A DNA stretch of 64,000 nucleotides, from the NCBI GenBank assembly GCA_002716065.1, contig PAZE01000045.1:1-64000 (forward strand), in the 5' to 3' direction. A program made the translations under genes and the position numbers. Of this stretch, positions 18,694 through 28,740 are shown one piece after another. This DNA is from Crocinitomicaceae bacterium (GTDB lineage Bacteria; Bacteroidota; Bacteroidia; Flavobacteriales_D; Parvicellaceae). The notes under the pieces are model-generated. The model saw nothing but the letters and a program-made list of their open reading frames with translations. It did not search any database and was not told where the DNA came from. Within the stretch, counting starts at the first letter, position 1. Each line of letters starts with the position of its first letter.

Positions 18694-19163
18694 ATTAACC
18701 CTTCAATAATGGCAACAATTTTTTGCAATTCTTTTTCGTCTTCACCATCAAAATCATTGAGTTTGTCACTATCAATGTCTAAAATATAAACCACTTCTCC
18801 CAAATCATTTTTAATGGGTAAGACAATTTCAGATTTTGAGGCACTATTGCAAGCAATGTGACCATCAAACTGATTAACATCTTCTACAACAATGCTTTTA
18901 TTTCTCTCCCATGCAGCTCCACAAACTCCCTTTCCTTTTTTTATTCTTGTACAAGCATGTGGACCTTGAAACATAAAAAGCACTAATTCATCATTTTCTA
19001 CTTTATATAAACCTACCCAAAACCAATTCATTGAAAACTTTAAACAAGCAATAATATTACCCAGATTTGCAAAAAGATTGGTTTCTCCATCGGTAAGCGC
19101 ATTTACTTGAGAAATCAGCTCAGGATAGTTGCGCAGTCGTGGTTCTATAATTGAATTATTCAT
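18690..19163 (-). CDS. msrC: GAF domain protein, free methionine-(R)-sulfoxide reductase-like
   Basis: ACTRIKKGKGVCGAAW...VEDVNQFDGHIACNSASKSEIVLPI: three conserved Cys of fRMsr. Confidence 0.9.
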   Translation of the reverse strand: MNNSIIEPRLRNYPELISQVNALTDGETNLFANLGNIIACLKFSMNWFWVGLYKVENDELVLFMFQGPHACTRIKKGKGVCGAAWERNKSIVVEDVNQFDGHIACNSASKSEIVLPIKNDLGEVVYILDIDSDKLNDFDGEDEKELQKIVAIIEGLI

Positions 19164-19169
19164 TTGAAT

Positions 19170-19892
19170 TTACTCTTGTATTGTTGGTTGCATTGTATGG
19201 TATAAATTTTGAACATCATCGTCTTCTTCTATTTTTTCTAGCAATTTGTTTACCTCTTCTTCTTGTTCAGAAGAAAGTGTTTTGGTCACTTGTGCAATTC
19301 TTTCAAAACCAGAAGACAAAATTTCTTTGTTGTTTTCTTCAAGATATTTTTGAATGTCACCAAAGTTTTCAAATGAGGCGTAAATTATTACTCCATCTTC
19401 ATCTTTGAAGACTTCTTCAGCTCCATAGTCAATTAAGTCTAATTCCAATTCTTCAGGATCTGAACCGTCATCAGCTATTCTAAAATTACAAGTGTGGTCA
19501 AACATAAAAACTACAGAACCTGAAGTACCCAGACTACCGTTATGTTTGTTGAAATAACTCCTTATGTTAGCAACTGTACGGTTGTTGTTGTCGGTTGCTG
19601 TTTCAACCAAAACAGCAATTCCGTGAGGAGCATACCCTTCAAAAATTACCTCTTTAAAATCACTGGTATCTTTATCTGATGCTCTTTTAATGGCTCGCTC
19701 AACATTGTCTTTTGGCATGTTGGCGGCTTTGGCATTTTGAATAACCGCTCTTAACCTAGAGTTGGAGTCGGGATCAGGTCCGCCTTCCTTAACAGCCATA
19801 ACAATGTCTTTACCTATTCTAGTAAATGTTTTGGCCATTTGACCCCAACGTTTGAACTTACGTGCTTTTCTAAACTCAAATGCTCTTCCCAT
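19170..19892 (-). CDS. YebC/PmpR family DNA-binding regulatory / translation factor
   Basis: MGRAFEFRKARKFKRWGQMAKTFTRIGKDI..., AKAANMPKDNVERAIKRA, FEGYAPHGIAVLVE. Confidence 0.95.
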   Translation of the reverse strand: MGRAFEFRKARKFKRWGQMAKTFTRIGKDIVMAVKEGGPDPDSNSRLRAVIQNAKAANMPKDNVERAIKRASDKDTSDFKEVIFEGYAPHGIAVLVETATDNNNRTVANIRSYFNKHNGSLGTSGSVVFMFDHTCNFRIADDGSDPEELELDLIDYGAEEVFKDEDGVIIYASFENFGDIQKYLEENNKEILSSGFERIAQVTKTLSSEQEEEVNKLLEKIEEDDDVQNLYHTMQPTIQE

Positions 19893-19955
19893 AGTGCAAT
19901 AATTTTTTTAAAAGTAAAAAATCTATTTTTCTTTTATATAGATGTCGCAAATAAA

Positions 19956-20471
19956 CTAATTACCTAAATTTTTTTCATATAGTGAAAAAAGTAGAGGGCA
20001 CTTCATGTATTTATCGTGTGTGGGGTAGTAGTCTAGAAAATCGACTTCTTTAACCAGAGTAAAACCTAAGGAAATGTACCACTTTTTAAGAAACTCTTTT
20101 TCAGTATGTATCCAGTTTAATGGAGAAAGAATTTCAAGTTGCATTTTATTATCATTGTTGCTTTTTGCTTCCTTAAAAACATGGTTTACAAGGGTTTTAC
20201 CAATTCCTTTTTTTCGATGATTAGGATGACATATTAACATGGAAAATGATGAGGTACTTTCATCCACTTGTTTCATTAATACGCACCCAACTATTTCTTG
20301 ATTTATCTCACCTACAAACAACCTATTATTGGAAATGTGGTGCTTAAATTCTTGTTCATTTAACCTATAATAACCTTCTTTCCAAAACTCTTTTTCTGAA
20401 GAGTAATACACGTTGTTTGCTAAAGCTATAATTACTTGTTTATCTGCAGCTGTTGCTAATCGAATGGTCAT
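19956..20471 (-). CDS. GNAT family N-acetyltransferase
   Basis: MTIRLATAADKQVIIALAN...VGCVLMKQVDE...ICHPNHRKKGIGKTLVNHV. Confidence 0.9.
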   Translation of the reverse strand: MTIRLATAADKQVIIALANNVYYSSEKEFWKEGYYRLNEQEFKHHISNNRLFVGEINQEIVGCVLMKQVDESTSSFSMLICHPNHRKKGIGKTLVNHVFKEAKSNNDNKMQLEILSPLNWIHTEKEFLKKWYISLGFTLVKEVDFLDYYPTHDKYMKCPLLFSLYEKNLGN

Positions 20472-21385
20472 TTTTGAACTTGTTGAATCTTTCCTGTAGT
20501 TGTTTGGAATTTACTGTACAGGGACTTAATTTCATTTTGGATGTTTTGAATGGCTTTAACGTGAGAATCAATTTCCTCTTGGACAGTTTTAACTCTGCTA
20601 AACAAAGGATCAGATGAGTACAATTGGTCAATAGAATTTGTTAAAGAATTAAACTCCTTAATAGCTGAAGATAGTTTCTGCTCTTTATCCTTTATAAGTT
20701 TAGTTTTTGAAGCAACTAAAACAAGCATTGTTTTAAGCTCTTTTAATTGTTCGGTATGTGTGTTGGAATATTGTTTTTCAAGTTGCTCTAAAATGGTTTT
20801 ATACTTTAAAAGTGCTTTTAAATTCTCAGTTTCAAGAGTAGCCATATTTTTAGCAAATAAACTAAACTGATTTTTGTAGTCATCAATTTTATACACTTTA
20901 ATAATAGGAAGTATATTGGTATTTATATATTGCTCAAAATCTTTTGCCATAACAACAAATTCATTGCTTTTGATTTGTACTTGATCACTAAAAGTTTTCA
21001 TTTTTTCCTTGGTTTCTTTTAGTAGATCCCATTCTTTATCTTTTGAGCTAATTTTACTCATCCCTTTACTGTAAGATTTAAAGTTGCTGTATTCAATTGT
21101 AATTTTATTTCTCAGTTGAGAAATATTGGCTAATTGTTTGTCTAATAATTGGAGTTTTTTACTTGCCGAAAGAAAAGGTTCTTCTTTATCTGAAGCATTT
21201 AATTGAGAATAGTTTTGCTCAATTTTTTCCAATCCAGTCTTGGTAGAGCTGTAATTCTTTTGTACCTGACTTACAAATTGTGTTAGATTACTATTGATTT
21301 CAGACGTGTTGTAATAAACACTGCAAGAAGTCAAAAGAAAAATAATACAGAAAAATAACAAGGTGTATAGTGGTTTAGTGGTCAT
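20468..21385 (-). CDS. Coiled-coil lipoprotein, unknown function
   Basis: Lipobox FLLTSCSVYYN; long heptad-rich helices. Confidence 0.75.
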   Translation of the reverse strand: MTTKPLYTLLFFCIIFLLTSCSVYYNTSEINSNLTQFVSQVQKNYSSTKTGLEKIEQNYSQLNASDKEEPFLSASKKLQLLDKQLANISQLRNKITIEYSNFKSYSKGMSKISSKDKEWDLLKETKEKMKTFSDQVQIKSNEFVVMAKDFEQYINTNILPIIKVYKIDDYKNQFSLFAKNMATLETENLKALLKYKTILEQLEKQYSNTHTEQLKELKTMLVLVASKTKLIKDKEQKLSSAIKEFNSLTNSIDQLYSSDPLFSRVKTVQEEIDSHVKAIQNIQNEIKSLYSKFQTTTGKIQQVQK

Positions 21386-21468
21386 AAATTGCAGTCTAAA
21401 ATTAAATCAGACTACAATTTATGAAAAACTACATGTATTCGTTAGTGTAACGCTTAGTAGTTTAATAT

Positions 21469-23070
21469 TTATTGAATGACTACTTTGATAAGTTCTTGTT
21501 GATTGTTGTGTTCTAATTTTAACATATATATTCCGCTAGGAAAGCAATTTATATTTATTTCTCGGTTATCTCCTTTGAAAATTAAATTTCCTGAAAGATC
21601 ATATAGACTTGTATTAATCTTAGAAAGGTTGTCCTCTGTCACTATTGTGATAAATGAAGATGCTGGATTAGGATAAACATAACTTGAGATTATTTTCGAG
21701 CTAGCCGTTGGTATAGCGTTCGAACATTCGTTTGAGCAAAATGTACTATAATTAACGATAGAGTCTACTGCAAAACTTTGAGCATTAATTTGTACTAGTG
21801 TGTCGATTGGAGGAATCCATAGCATTGAAGAGTAAATAGAATCATCAACTTCAATGCAATACAGATTAGGATTATTGTATGATCTAAAGACACACATATA
21901 GTAATTGTTCCCATTTTTTACATTTAAACAATTTAAGTTATTGTTTGAACAAGCTAATTCACATAAATGGTTGTTTGCAGATAAGTCGAGTACAGTAAGA
22001 TTTGATGAATCGCAGTGTAATCTTTTAAGATTTAAATTTTGGCCTAGCTCCAATGAGGAAAGTGATGTGTTTTGGCAATAAAAATTTTCTAGATCTAAAT
22101 TGTATGTTAAATCAATTGTGCTAATTGGATTGTTGTTTAACCTAAGATAATCTAATTCAGTATTTGGTGAAACATCTAGTGAGGTTAAATTGTTGTAAGA
22201 ACAATCCAAAAAAAGCAACTCTGAATTACTAGAAACATCTAAATTGGAAAGCTGATTACTACCACAACCTAGCGAATATAAAAGGATGTTTGTTGTTATA
22301 TCTAGATTATTTAGTTGGTTGTTTCCACAGTATAAAAGTTCTAGATTATAATTGTTTGAAAGGTCTAAAAAGCCAAGTTGGTTGTTTCCACAATGTAAAA
22401 GTTCTAGATTATAATTATTTGAAATATCTAAATTGGAAAGCTGATTGTCATAACAATATAATACTTTCAGCAAGTTATTAGAACTTACATTAATGTTATT
22501 AAGTTGATTACCAGAACAGTCTAAATGTCTGAGTTGAGGGTTGTTTGTAATATTTATTCCTGATGATAATGGGTTATAAGAACAATTTAAATAAGTTAAC
22601 AAATGTATGTTGTTGAGGTCAATAGAGCTTAAGTAGTTGTTAGAACAATTTAAATAAGTTAACAAATGGATGTTGTTGAGATCAATAGAGCTCAAGTCGT
22701 TATTGTAACAATTTAAATAGATCAATGAATCATTGTTAGTCACATTAAGGTTAGTTAGATTACAAGACTTACATTCTAAATGAGATAATAGATTGTTGTT
22801 GCTAAAATCTAATGATGTTAAATAATTATAACTACAGTCAAGATAATTAAGGGAAACAAAATCCTGTATTCCAGTTAAATCATAAATTGATAAACCTATT
22901 ATTTCCAATGAATCTAAATAGCAAATGTTTGAAGTAGTTACCTTCCCATCTGCTACAGTGTCTAAATTTGCATGAATTAAGGCTTGCTCAAAATTACTGT
23001 CTGGAATTAAGGTGTGTTGAGCTGAAAAATATAAAGGGAAAATTAAAATGGAGAGTAATAGTTTTTTCAT
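21469..23070 (-). CDS. Secreted LRR protein with T9SS type A sorting domain
   Basis: Signal peptide, N-cap IPDSNFEQALIHANLDTVADGKV, about 15 LRRs of 21 aa, VYPNPASSFITI...YDLSGNLIFKG...GIYMLKLEHNNQQELIKVVIQ. Confidence 0.92.
   Translation of the reverse strand: MKKLLLSILIFPLYFSAQHTLIPDSNFEQALIHANLDTVADGKVTTSNICYLDSLEIIGLSIYDLTGIQDFVSLNYLDCSYNYLTSLDFSNNNLLSHLECKSCNLTNLNVTNNDSLIYLNCYNNDLSSIDLNNIHLLTYLNCSNNYLSSIDLNNIHLLTYLNCSYNPLSSGINITNNPQLRHLDCSGNQLNNINVSSNNLLKVLYCYDNQLSNLDISNNYNLELLHCGNNQLGFLDLSNNYNLELLYCGNNQLNNLDITTNILLYSLGCGSNQLSNLDVSSNSELLFLDCSYNNLTSLDVSPNTELDYLRLNNNPISTIDLTYNLDLENFYCQNTSLSSLELGQNLNLKRLHCDSSNLTVLDLSANNHLCELACSNNNLNCLNVKNGNNYYMCVFRSYNNPNLYCIEVDDSIYSSMLWIPPIDTLVQINAQSFAVDSIVNYSTFCSNECSNAIPTASSKIISSYVYPNPASSFITIVTEDNLSKINTSLYDLSGNLIFKGDNREININCFPSGIYMLKLEHNNQQELIKVVIQ
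22321..22446 (-). repeat. Tandem 63-bp LRR-coding units (diverged pair)
   Basis: gtttccaca..taaaagttctagattataatt at 22321 and 22384, offset 63 bp. Confidence 0.75.
22579..22704 (-). repeat. Tandem 63-bp LRR-coding units (near-identical pair)
   Basis: agaacaatttaaataagttaacaaatg[t/g]atgttgttgag[g/a]tcaatagagct[t/c]aag units at 22579 and 22642. Confidence 0.85.
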
Positions 23071-23241
23071 AGGGTTAGTTTATTATTCTTGTTAAACCTA
23101 AGAAAAACAGTGAGTTGTTTTCGTTAATATTGGTAAAGGGTAGATATTTTTGATTTAAAGGTTATTGAGGAATTAAACCTTTTTTAAAAGCCCCAAAATT
23201 TATAGTTGCTCAGATTTAATTGAAATAGCTTAAAATTTAAA

Positions 23242-23263
23242 AAGCTTCCCAATAGAGAAGCTT
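23242..23263. terminator. Hairpin terminator, probably bidirectional (3' of tRNA-Arg-TCG on minus)
   Basis: aagcttcccaatagagaagctt flanked by T-runs on both strands. Confidence 0.7.
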
Positions 23264-23273
23264 TTTTTTGCAG

Positions 23274-23347
23274 TGACCCCGGCAGGATTCAAACCTGCAA
23301 CCGCTGGAGCCGAAATCCAGTGCGCTATTCAGTTGCGCCACGAGGCC
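23274..23347 (-). tRNA. tRNA-Arg (anticodon TCG)
   Basis: Reverse complement GGCCTCGTGGCGCAACTGAATAGCGCACTGGATTTCGGCTCCAGCGGTTGCAGGTTTGAATCCTGCCGGGGTCA; cloverleaf with anticodon TCG. Confidence 0.93.
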
Positions 23348-23354
23348 ATAGGCG

Positions 23355-23362
23355 CAAAATTA
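23355..23362 (-). promoter_or_regulatory. Putative -7 element for tRNA-Arg-TCG
   Basis: Reverse complement TAATTTTG matches TAnnTTTG, 7 nt upstream of the tRNA 5' end. Confidence 0.5.
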
Positions 23363-23409
23363 TAATATATTATTACAATAATATTTTTTTTAGTTAGTTT
23401 GTACTACAA

Positions 23410-25749
23410 GTGAAAAAGGTATTAGAGATATTGTTGTTGTTGCCCATTTGTTTTTCAGCTCAAGATTTTAGTGTTGGAACCTGGAGAGAACATCTTCCTT
23501 ACAGTGACGTAAAGTATGTTGTCCCAATGGGTGATAAATGCTATGCCTCTACCGATTATTCTCTATATTATTTTGATAATGAAGATAACTCGGTAAATAG
23601 ATTATCTACAATAAATGAAATGTCAGAATTGGGGGTTTCAATTATTCATCCCAATGAAAACGAAAGTACGGTTGTAGTAGGATATAACTCAGGAAATATT
23701 GACCTCATTAAATCCGACAATATCATAAATATTGCTGCAATTGTCAACAGCAATGTTATCGGAGATAAGAAAATCTATGGGATGTGTTCTGAAAATGAGT
23801 TTACCTATCTTGCTACTGGTTTTGGCATTGTTGTAGTAGACGTTAAAAGAGAAGAGGTTAAAGACACTTATTTTATTGGATCTGGTGGCAGTCAAATTAA
23901 GGTAAATGACATCACAATAGGTGATGAAACTATTTATGCTGCAACAGACTATGGTATTTTTTATGCTGATTTAAATGCTCCTTTTTTAGCTAATCCTTCA
24001 TCATGGAATTTTTTACCTGTTCCTGTTTCCTCAGCATTAAATTTTCAATTGATAGATTATAGCTCAAACGACAGCTCTAATAGGCTAATCGTAGTTCATA
24101 AAGGTGAAGAGTATTCCGATGATTCTGCCTATGTTTTTGAAAATGGCAGCTGGTCCAGTCCAATAGAGTTAACAAATGATGACATCTATTCAATAGAGTC
24201 TAAAGGGACTAATTTACTTGTGGCTAAAAACAACAATGTTGTTGAATACGATTGGAATTTTAATCAACAAGAAAGCTTTTATACACTTTCAGGAAATGCC
24301 AATTTATCACCAAATTTTGCTGTTTTTAAAAATGGTAATTATTGGGTTGGCGATAGGAAATTAGGCTTATTAAAAATACAGTCCAATTGGAATGCTCAAC
24401 GCTATCCTATTAGTGGTCCATATTCTAATGAAGGTGTTCACTTAACATGTAATGGTGATGATTTGTGGGTTTGCTCAGGAAGAATTGATGGTTCAAATTG
24501 GAACAATACCTACAATTGGAGAGGAGCTTTTCATTTTAATCAGCAGCAATGGAGTGTTGTTAACAGAACAACTCAGCCAGAGCTTGAAGATAGTATTACT
24601 GTTGTTTATGATTTTATATGGGCAACTATTGACCCATTAGATAATCAGCACGTTTTTTTATCATCTTTTAGCGGAGGTCTAGTTGAGGTTCAAAACAACC
24701 AAATGATAAATAGATATTCGTATTATAATTCTAGTCTTCAAACACGACTAAATGTCAATGGTGACAATGTTCACGTTGCGGCAACTTGTTTTGATAATTC
24801 TGGAAATTTATGGGTAACCAATTCATTTGTGGCTAATCCACTTTCAGTTTTAACTCCCGATGACCAGTGGATGTCTTTTTCATGTGGTTCTCAGGCTTCT
24901 GACGCCCTTGTTACGGATATTTTCATTGACAATACGATGGGTTATGTATGGTTATCGGTTAAAAACACTGGAATAGTAGTTTATGATTACAATCAAACAC
25001 CCACAGACCCTTCTGATGATTCTTATAGATTGTTAACCACATCAGTTGGTCAGGGAGGATTGCCCAATAGCGTAGTTAATACAATTACTCAAGATTTAGA
25101 TGGAGAGATTTGGATTGGCACTGAACAGGGTCCAGCAGTTATCTATAATATATATGAAATTTTTGATGGTGTTGAGATAGATGCTCAGCAAATTTTACTT
25201 AACCTTGACGGAAGCGTTCAGCTATTGCTTGAAAATGAAAATATTACAGAAATTCTTGTTGATGGAGGCAATAGAAAATGGTTGGCAACATCTGGTGGAG
25301 GTTTGTTTTTGATGTCGGAAGATGGAACACAAATGATTCATTCTTTTAATTCTGATAATAGTCCGCTTTTTAGTAATAATATTTTATCGCTTGCAATCAG
25401 TGGAAATACTGGCGAATTGTATATTGCTACTGAAAAAGGCTTAATGGGTTATAAGGGTGAAGCCACAGCACCACAAACGCAATTTAATGATGTGTATGCA
25501 TATCCAAATCCAGTTCGTCCAGAATATACAGGACAAATAGCCATAAAAGGATTTATGAGTGATTCTGAAGTTAAAATAACTGATGCATCTGGAAATCTAG
25601 TATACGCTACTTTTTCTGTTGGTGGTCAGGCGGTTTGGAGTGGAAATACGCTTTCAGGTGAAAGAGTAAGCTCAGGGGTTTACTACGTTTTTGTTACTAG
25701 TAGTGATGGCACACAGAAAACTAAAACTAAAATTTTAATCATTAATTAA
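23410..25749 (+). CDS. porZ: PorZ-like beta-propeller protein with T9SS-type C-terminal domain
   Basis: 779 aa; FSVGTWREHLPYSDVKYVVPMGDKCYASTDYSLYYFD N-terminal signature, two propellers, C-terminal AYPNPVRPEYTGQIAIKGFM...ITDASGNLVY...YYVFVTSSDGTQKTKTKILII; GTG start. Confidence 0.85.
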   Translation: MKKVLEILLLLPICFSAQDFSVGTWREHLPYSDVKYVVPMGDKCYASTDYSLYYFDNEDNSVNRLSTINEMSELGVSIIHPNENESTVVVGYNSGNIDLIKSDNIINIAAIVNSNVIGDKKIYGMCSENEFTYLATGFGIVVVDVKREEVKDTYFIGSGGSQIKVNDITIGDETIYAATDYGIFYADLNAPFLANPSSWNFLPVPVSSALNFQLIDYSSNDSSNRLIVVHKGEEYSDDSAYVFENGSWSSPIELTNDDIYSIESKGTNLLVAKNNNVVEYDWNFNQQESFYTLSGNANLSPNFAVFKNGNYWVGDRKLGLLKIQSNWNAQRYPISGPYSNEGVHLTCNGDDLWVCSGRIDGSNWNNTYNWRGAFHFNQQQWSVVNRTTQPELEDSITVVYDFIWATIDPLDNQHVFLSSFSGGLVEVQNNQMINRYSYYNSSLQTRLNVNGDNVHVAATCFDNSGNLWVTNSFVANPLSVLTPDDQWMSFSCGSQASDALVTDIFIDNTMGYVWLSVKNTGIVVYDYNQTPTDPSDDSYRLLTTSVGQGGLPNSVVNTITQDLDGEIWIGTEQGPAVIYNIYEIFDGVEIDAQQILLNLDGSVQLLLENENITEILVDGGNRKWLATSGGGLFLMSEDGTQMIHSFNSDNSPLFSNNILSLAISGNTGELYIATEKGLMGYKGEATAPQTQFNDVYAYPNPVRPEYTGQIAIKGFMSDSEVKITDASGNLVYATFSVGGQAVWSGNTLSGERVSSGVYYVFVTSSDGTQKTKTKILIIN

Positions 25750-25826
25750 TTTTTCTAGCACTTAGCTGTTGATATGTTTTGTGATTAAAGCGCTCTAAAA
25801 CCCCCTTTAGCCATACATTTATCCTA

Positions 25827-26354
25827 ATGAATTATGTAGATATTATATTAGCGGCTCCGCTTTTATGGGGTGCGTTTAAGGGGTTTAAAAAGGGCTTAAT
25901 TATTGAGCTAATTAGCTTGATTGCTTTAGCTGTTGGTATTTGGGGAGCAGTACATTTTTCTGACTTTGCTGTGCAATTATTGGCTGAAAATATAGATCAA
26001 AAATACTTACCCTTAACAGCATTTTTGCTTACGTTTATTTCTATTGTAGTGTTGGTTTACTTTGTTGGCAAGCTTTTAGAAAAGGTGGTGAATATTGTTC
26101 AGCTCAAGTTTATAAACAAAGTTTTAGGGGCTTGTTTTGGGCTATTGAAATTTGGGTTAATAATTTCTGTTGTGCTATTTATTGTTGAGCGCTATAATAA
26201 AAAGTTTGATTTTGTTCCTAAAGAATACGTTTGTACATCACTACTTTATGGTCCTATGTCGGAGCTTCCTAAACAAATTATTCCGGCTATTGAAGAAAGT
26301 AAACTCTACCAAACAGCCACTAAGAAAACAGAAGATAATTTATTGAATCAATAA
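25827..26354 (+). CDS. CvpA family protein
   Basis: NYVDIILAAPLLWGAFKGFKKGLIIELISLIALAVGIWGA. Confidence 0.9.
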   Translation: MNYVDIILAAPLLWGAFKGFKKGLIIELISLIALAVGIWGAVHFSDFAVQLLAENIDQKYLPLTAFLLTFISIVVLVYFVGKLLEKVVNIVQLKFINKVLGACFGLLKFGLIISVVLFIVERYNKKFDFVPKEYVCTSLLYGPMSELPKQIIPAIEESKLYQTATKKTEDNLLNQ

Positions 26355-26387
26355 TTAGTAAAACTTTCTTTTACCTTTGATTAGAAT

Positions 26388-27515
26388 ATGTCTTTTAAGG
26401 AAGTTATAGGTCATCACCAGTTAAAAAAAAATCTTTTAGCTACAATAAATAACAATAAGGTAAGCCACGCCCAGTTGTTTTGTGGTCCAGAAGGTTCCGG
26501 TCATTTTGCTATGGCAATAGCTTACGTTAAATACCTTCTTTGTAGTGAACCAAAAGAAAATGATTGCTGTGATTCTTGTGCTTCTTGCATTAAAATGAAT
26601 CAGCTTTCTCATCCGGATGTTCATTTTTCATTTCCCATTCACTTATCCAAAACAAATAAAGTGGAAAAGTCGGATGATAGTTTAATTGAATTTCGTGAAA
26701 TGTGTCTTAAAAGCCCATACATTGGTTTGTCTTCTTGGAATGAACAGCAGGGTAATCCAAATAAGCAAGGAATTATTGCGGTAAAAGAGGGGGAGGCGAT
26801 TATAAAAAAACTAGGATTAAAATCTTTTGAAGGTGGCTATAAAGTACTTATTATGTGGCTTCCCGAATTAATGAATAATGAGGCGGCAAATAAACTTTTA
26901 AAAATAATTGAAGAGCCTCCCAAGAAAACATTATTTATTTTGGTTTCTGACACAAAAGAAGGAATTCTCGACACTATTTTATCCCGTACTCAATGCATTA
27001 ATTTTAATGGACTATCTGATGAAGTTATTGCTGATGAATTGAAAAAGAATAGTGCTATAGCTACTGAAAAAGCAGTGCACATTGCTCAATTGTCAGAGGG
27101 CAACTTTCATAAAGCATTATCGCTAATTGACAATGAAAATAAAGACCAAATTTTTCTTTCCATGTTTATTGATTGGATGCGACTTTGTTATACGAGAAAT
27201 ATTTCAGCTACTATTGATTGGGTAGATGATATAGCTTCTTCAGGTAGAGAGCAACAAAAAGCATTTTTGATTTTTACTCTGGAAATGTTTCGTCAAGCAA
27301 TTATTGGTCATTATTCTTCCAACACATTAACCATTCTAACTTCCGACCAGGAGAAATTTTTAAATAAGTTTTCTCCATTTATAAATCATTTGAACATTAT
27401 AGGATTAAATGATACAATAAATAAAGCGTATTATCATTTAGAAAGAAATGCAAATCCAAAAGTTCTTCTTTTGGATGTGTCGTTAAAATTCTATGCTTTA
27501 TTGAAGAAACAATAG
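26388..27515 (+). CDS. holB: DNA polymerase III delta' subunit
   Basis: FKEVIGHHQLKKNLLATI..HAQLFCGPEGSG..., zinc-binding CxCCDSCASC, LLKIIEEPPKKTLFILVSDTKEGILDTILSRTQ. Confidence 0.92.
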   Translation: MSFKEVIGHHQLKKNLLATINNNKVSHAQLFCGPEGSGHFAMAIAYVKYLLCSEPKENDCCDSCASCIKMNQLSHPDVHFSFPIHLSKTNKVEKSDDSLIEFREMCLKSPYIGLSSWNEQQGNPNKQGIIAVKEGEAIIKKLGLKSFEGGYKVLIMWLPELMNNEAANKLLKIIEEPPKKTLFILVSDTKEGILDTILSRTQCINFNGLSDEVIADELKKNSAIATEKAVHIAQLSEGNFHKALSLIDNENKDQIFLSMFIDWMRLCYTRNISATIDWVDDIASSGREQQKAFLIFTLEMFRQAIIGHYSSNTLTILTSDQEKFLNKFSPFINHLNIIGLNDTINKAYYHLERNANPKVLLLDVSLKFYALLKKQ

Positions 27516-27567
27516 GCAGAGTCCTTCTAATTTTGATAAATTTGTTTATTCAATATTATCGCTGAAA

Positions 27568-28740
27568 ATGAGTTGTTTAAATTGTGCCAATAATACCAAT
27601 GGATTACCTAAAGGCTGTAAAAGTAATGGGAATTGCGCTATTGGGGGTTGTGGACAAAGAACAACATATGATTGGCTAAGTAATTTAGATCAGCACAAAA
27701 GTAGCAATGAAGTCTCTGAGGTGAGCTTTAAAAATGGTCGAAAGGCATTCTACTACAATGAAAGGCAACTGCCTGTTCACGTTGGAGATGCTGTTGTTGT
27801 TGAAGCAGCTATTGGAAAAGATGTTGGGATGGTATCTCTAACAGGGGAGTTGGTTAGGCATCAAATGATGCGAAAAAAAGTTAAAGTAGCTTCAAGAGAC
27901 CTTAAAAAAATCCTTTCAAAAGCTCAAGAAGCAGATCTCCAAAAATGGAAAAAAGCTCGAGCTAGAGAAAATAAAACAATGAATCGTTCCAGGGAATTAA
28001 TAATTCAGTTGGATTTAAAAATGAAGCTTAGCGATGTTGAATTTCAGGGAGATGGAACAAAGGCAGTTTTTTATTATACTGCAGAATCTAGAGTAGATTT
28101 TAGAGAACTCATCAAATTAATGGCAGATGAATTTAAGGTGAGAATTGAAATGAAGCAAATAGGTTCAAGGCAAGAAGCCTCTAGAATTGGAGGAATTGGT
28201 TCTTGTGGAAGAGAGTTGTGTTGCTCTAGCTGGATGAGCGACTTTAGATCTGTTACAACTGGTGCTGCAAGGTATCAGCAATTGTCTTTAAACCCTCAAA
28301 AGTTAGCAGGACAGTGTGGTAAATTAAAATGTTGTTTAAATTTTGAGTTAGATCAATATGTAGAGCAGGTCCAGAAATTCCCAAGTTCAAAAAAGGTATT
28401 GGAGTTTAAAAGCGCAAAAGGGAAACATTTTAAAACAGATGTTTTTAAAAATAAGATGTTTTATTTTATTGAGAATTCCTCTGGAACATCGTCTATAGCA
28501 GAATTTTCTATAACCCAAGTACACGAAATTATAGAGCTTAATAAAAAAGGAAATAAGCCAGAAAGCTTTTCTACTTTTGTTGAAGAAAAAACCTTCCAAA
28601 AAGAACCGGATTTTGATAACGTTGTTGGTCAGGACGATCTTACTCGATTTGATGCTGTTTTTAAGAAGAAAAAAAACAACCGCAATAAAAACAAAAAGGT
28701 TAGAAATAAAAAGAAGGCATTTAAAAACAAGAAACAGTAA
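27568..28740 (+). CDS. ricT: PSP1/RicT (YaaT) family regulatory iron-sulfur subunit
   Basis: RVDFRELIKLMADEFKVRIEMKQIGSRQEASRIGGIGSCGRELCCSSW...AGQCGKLKCCLNFE. Confidence 0.93.
   Translation: MSCLNCANNTNGLPKGCKSNGNCAIGGCGQRTTYDWLSNLDQHKSSNEVSEVSFKNGRKAFYYNERQLPVHVGDAVVVEAAIGKDVGMVSLTGELVRHQMMRKKVKVASRDLKKILSKAQEADLQKWKKARARENKTMNRSRELIIQLDLKMKLSDVEFQGDGTKAVFYYTAESRVDFRELIKLMADEFKVRIEMKQIGSRQEASRIGGIGSCGRELCCSSWMSDFRSVTTGAARYQQLSLNPQKLAGQCGKLKCCLNFELDQYVEQVQKFPSSKKVLEFKSAKGKHFKTDVFKNKMFYFIENSSGTSSIAEFSITQVHEIIELNKKGNKPESFSTFVEEKTFQKEPDFDNVVGQDDLTRFDAVFKKKKNNRNKNKKVRNKKKAFKNKKQ

Noticed and set aside
26388-27515. P-loop Lys replaced (GPEGSGHF) in delta'
   Set aside because: Delta' subunits commonly lack functional ATP-binding motifs, so this is expected
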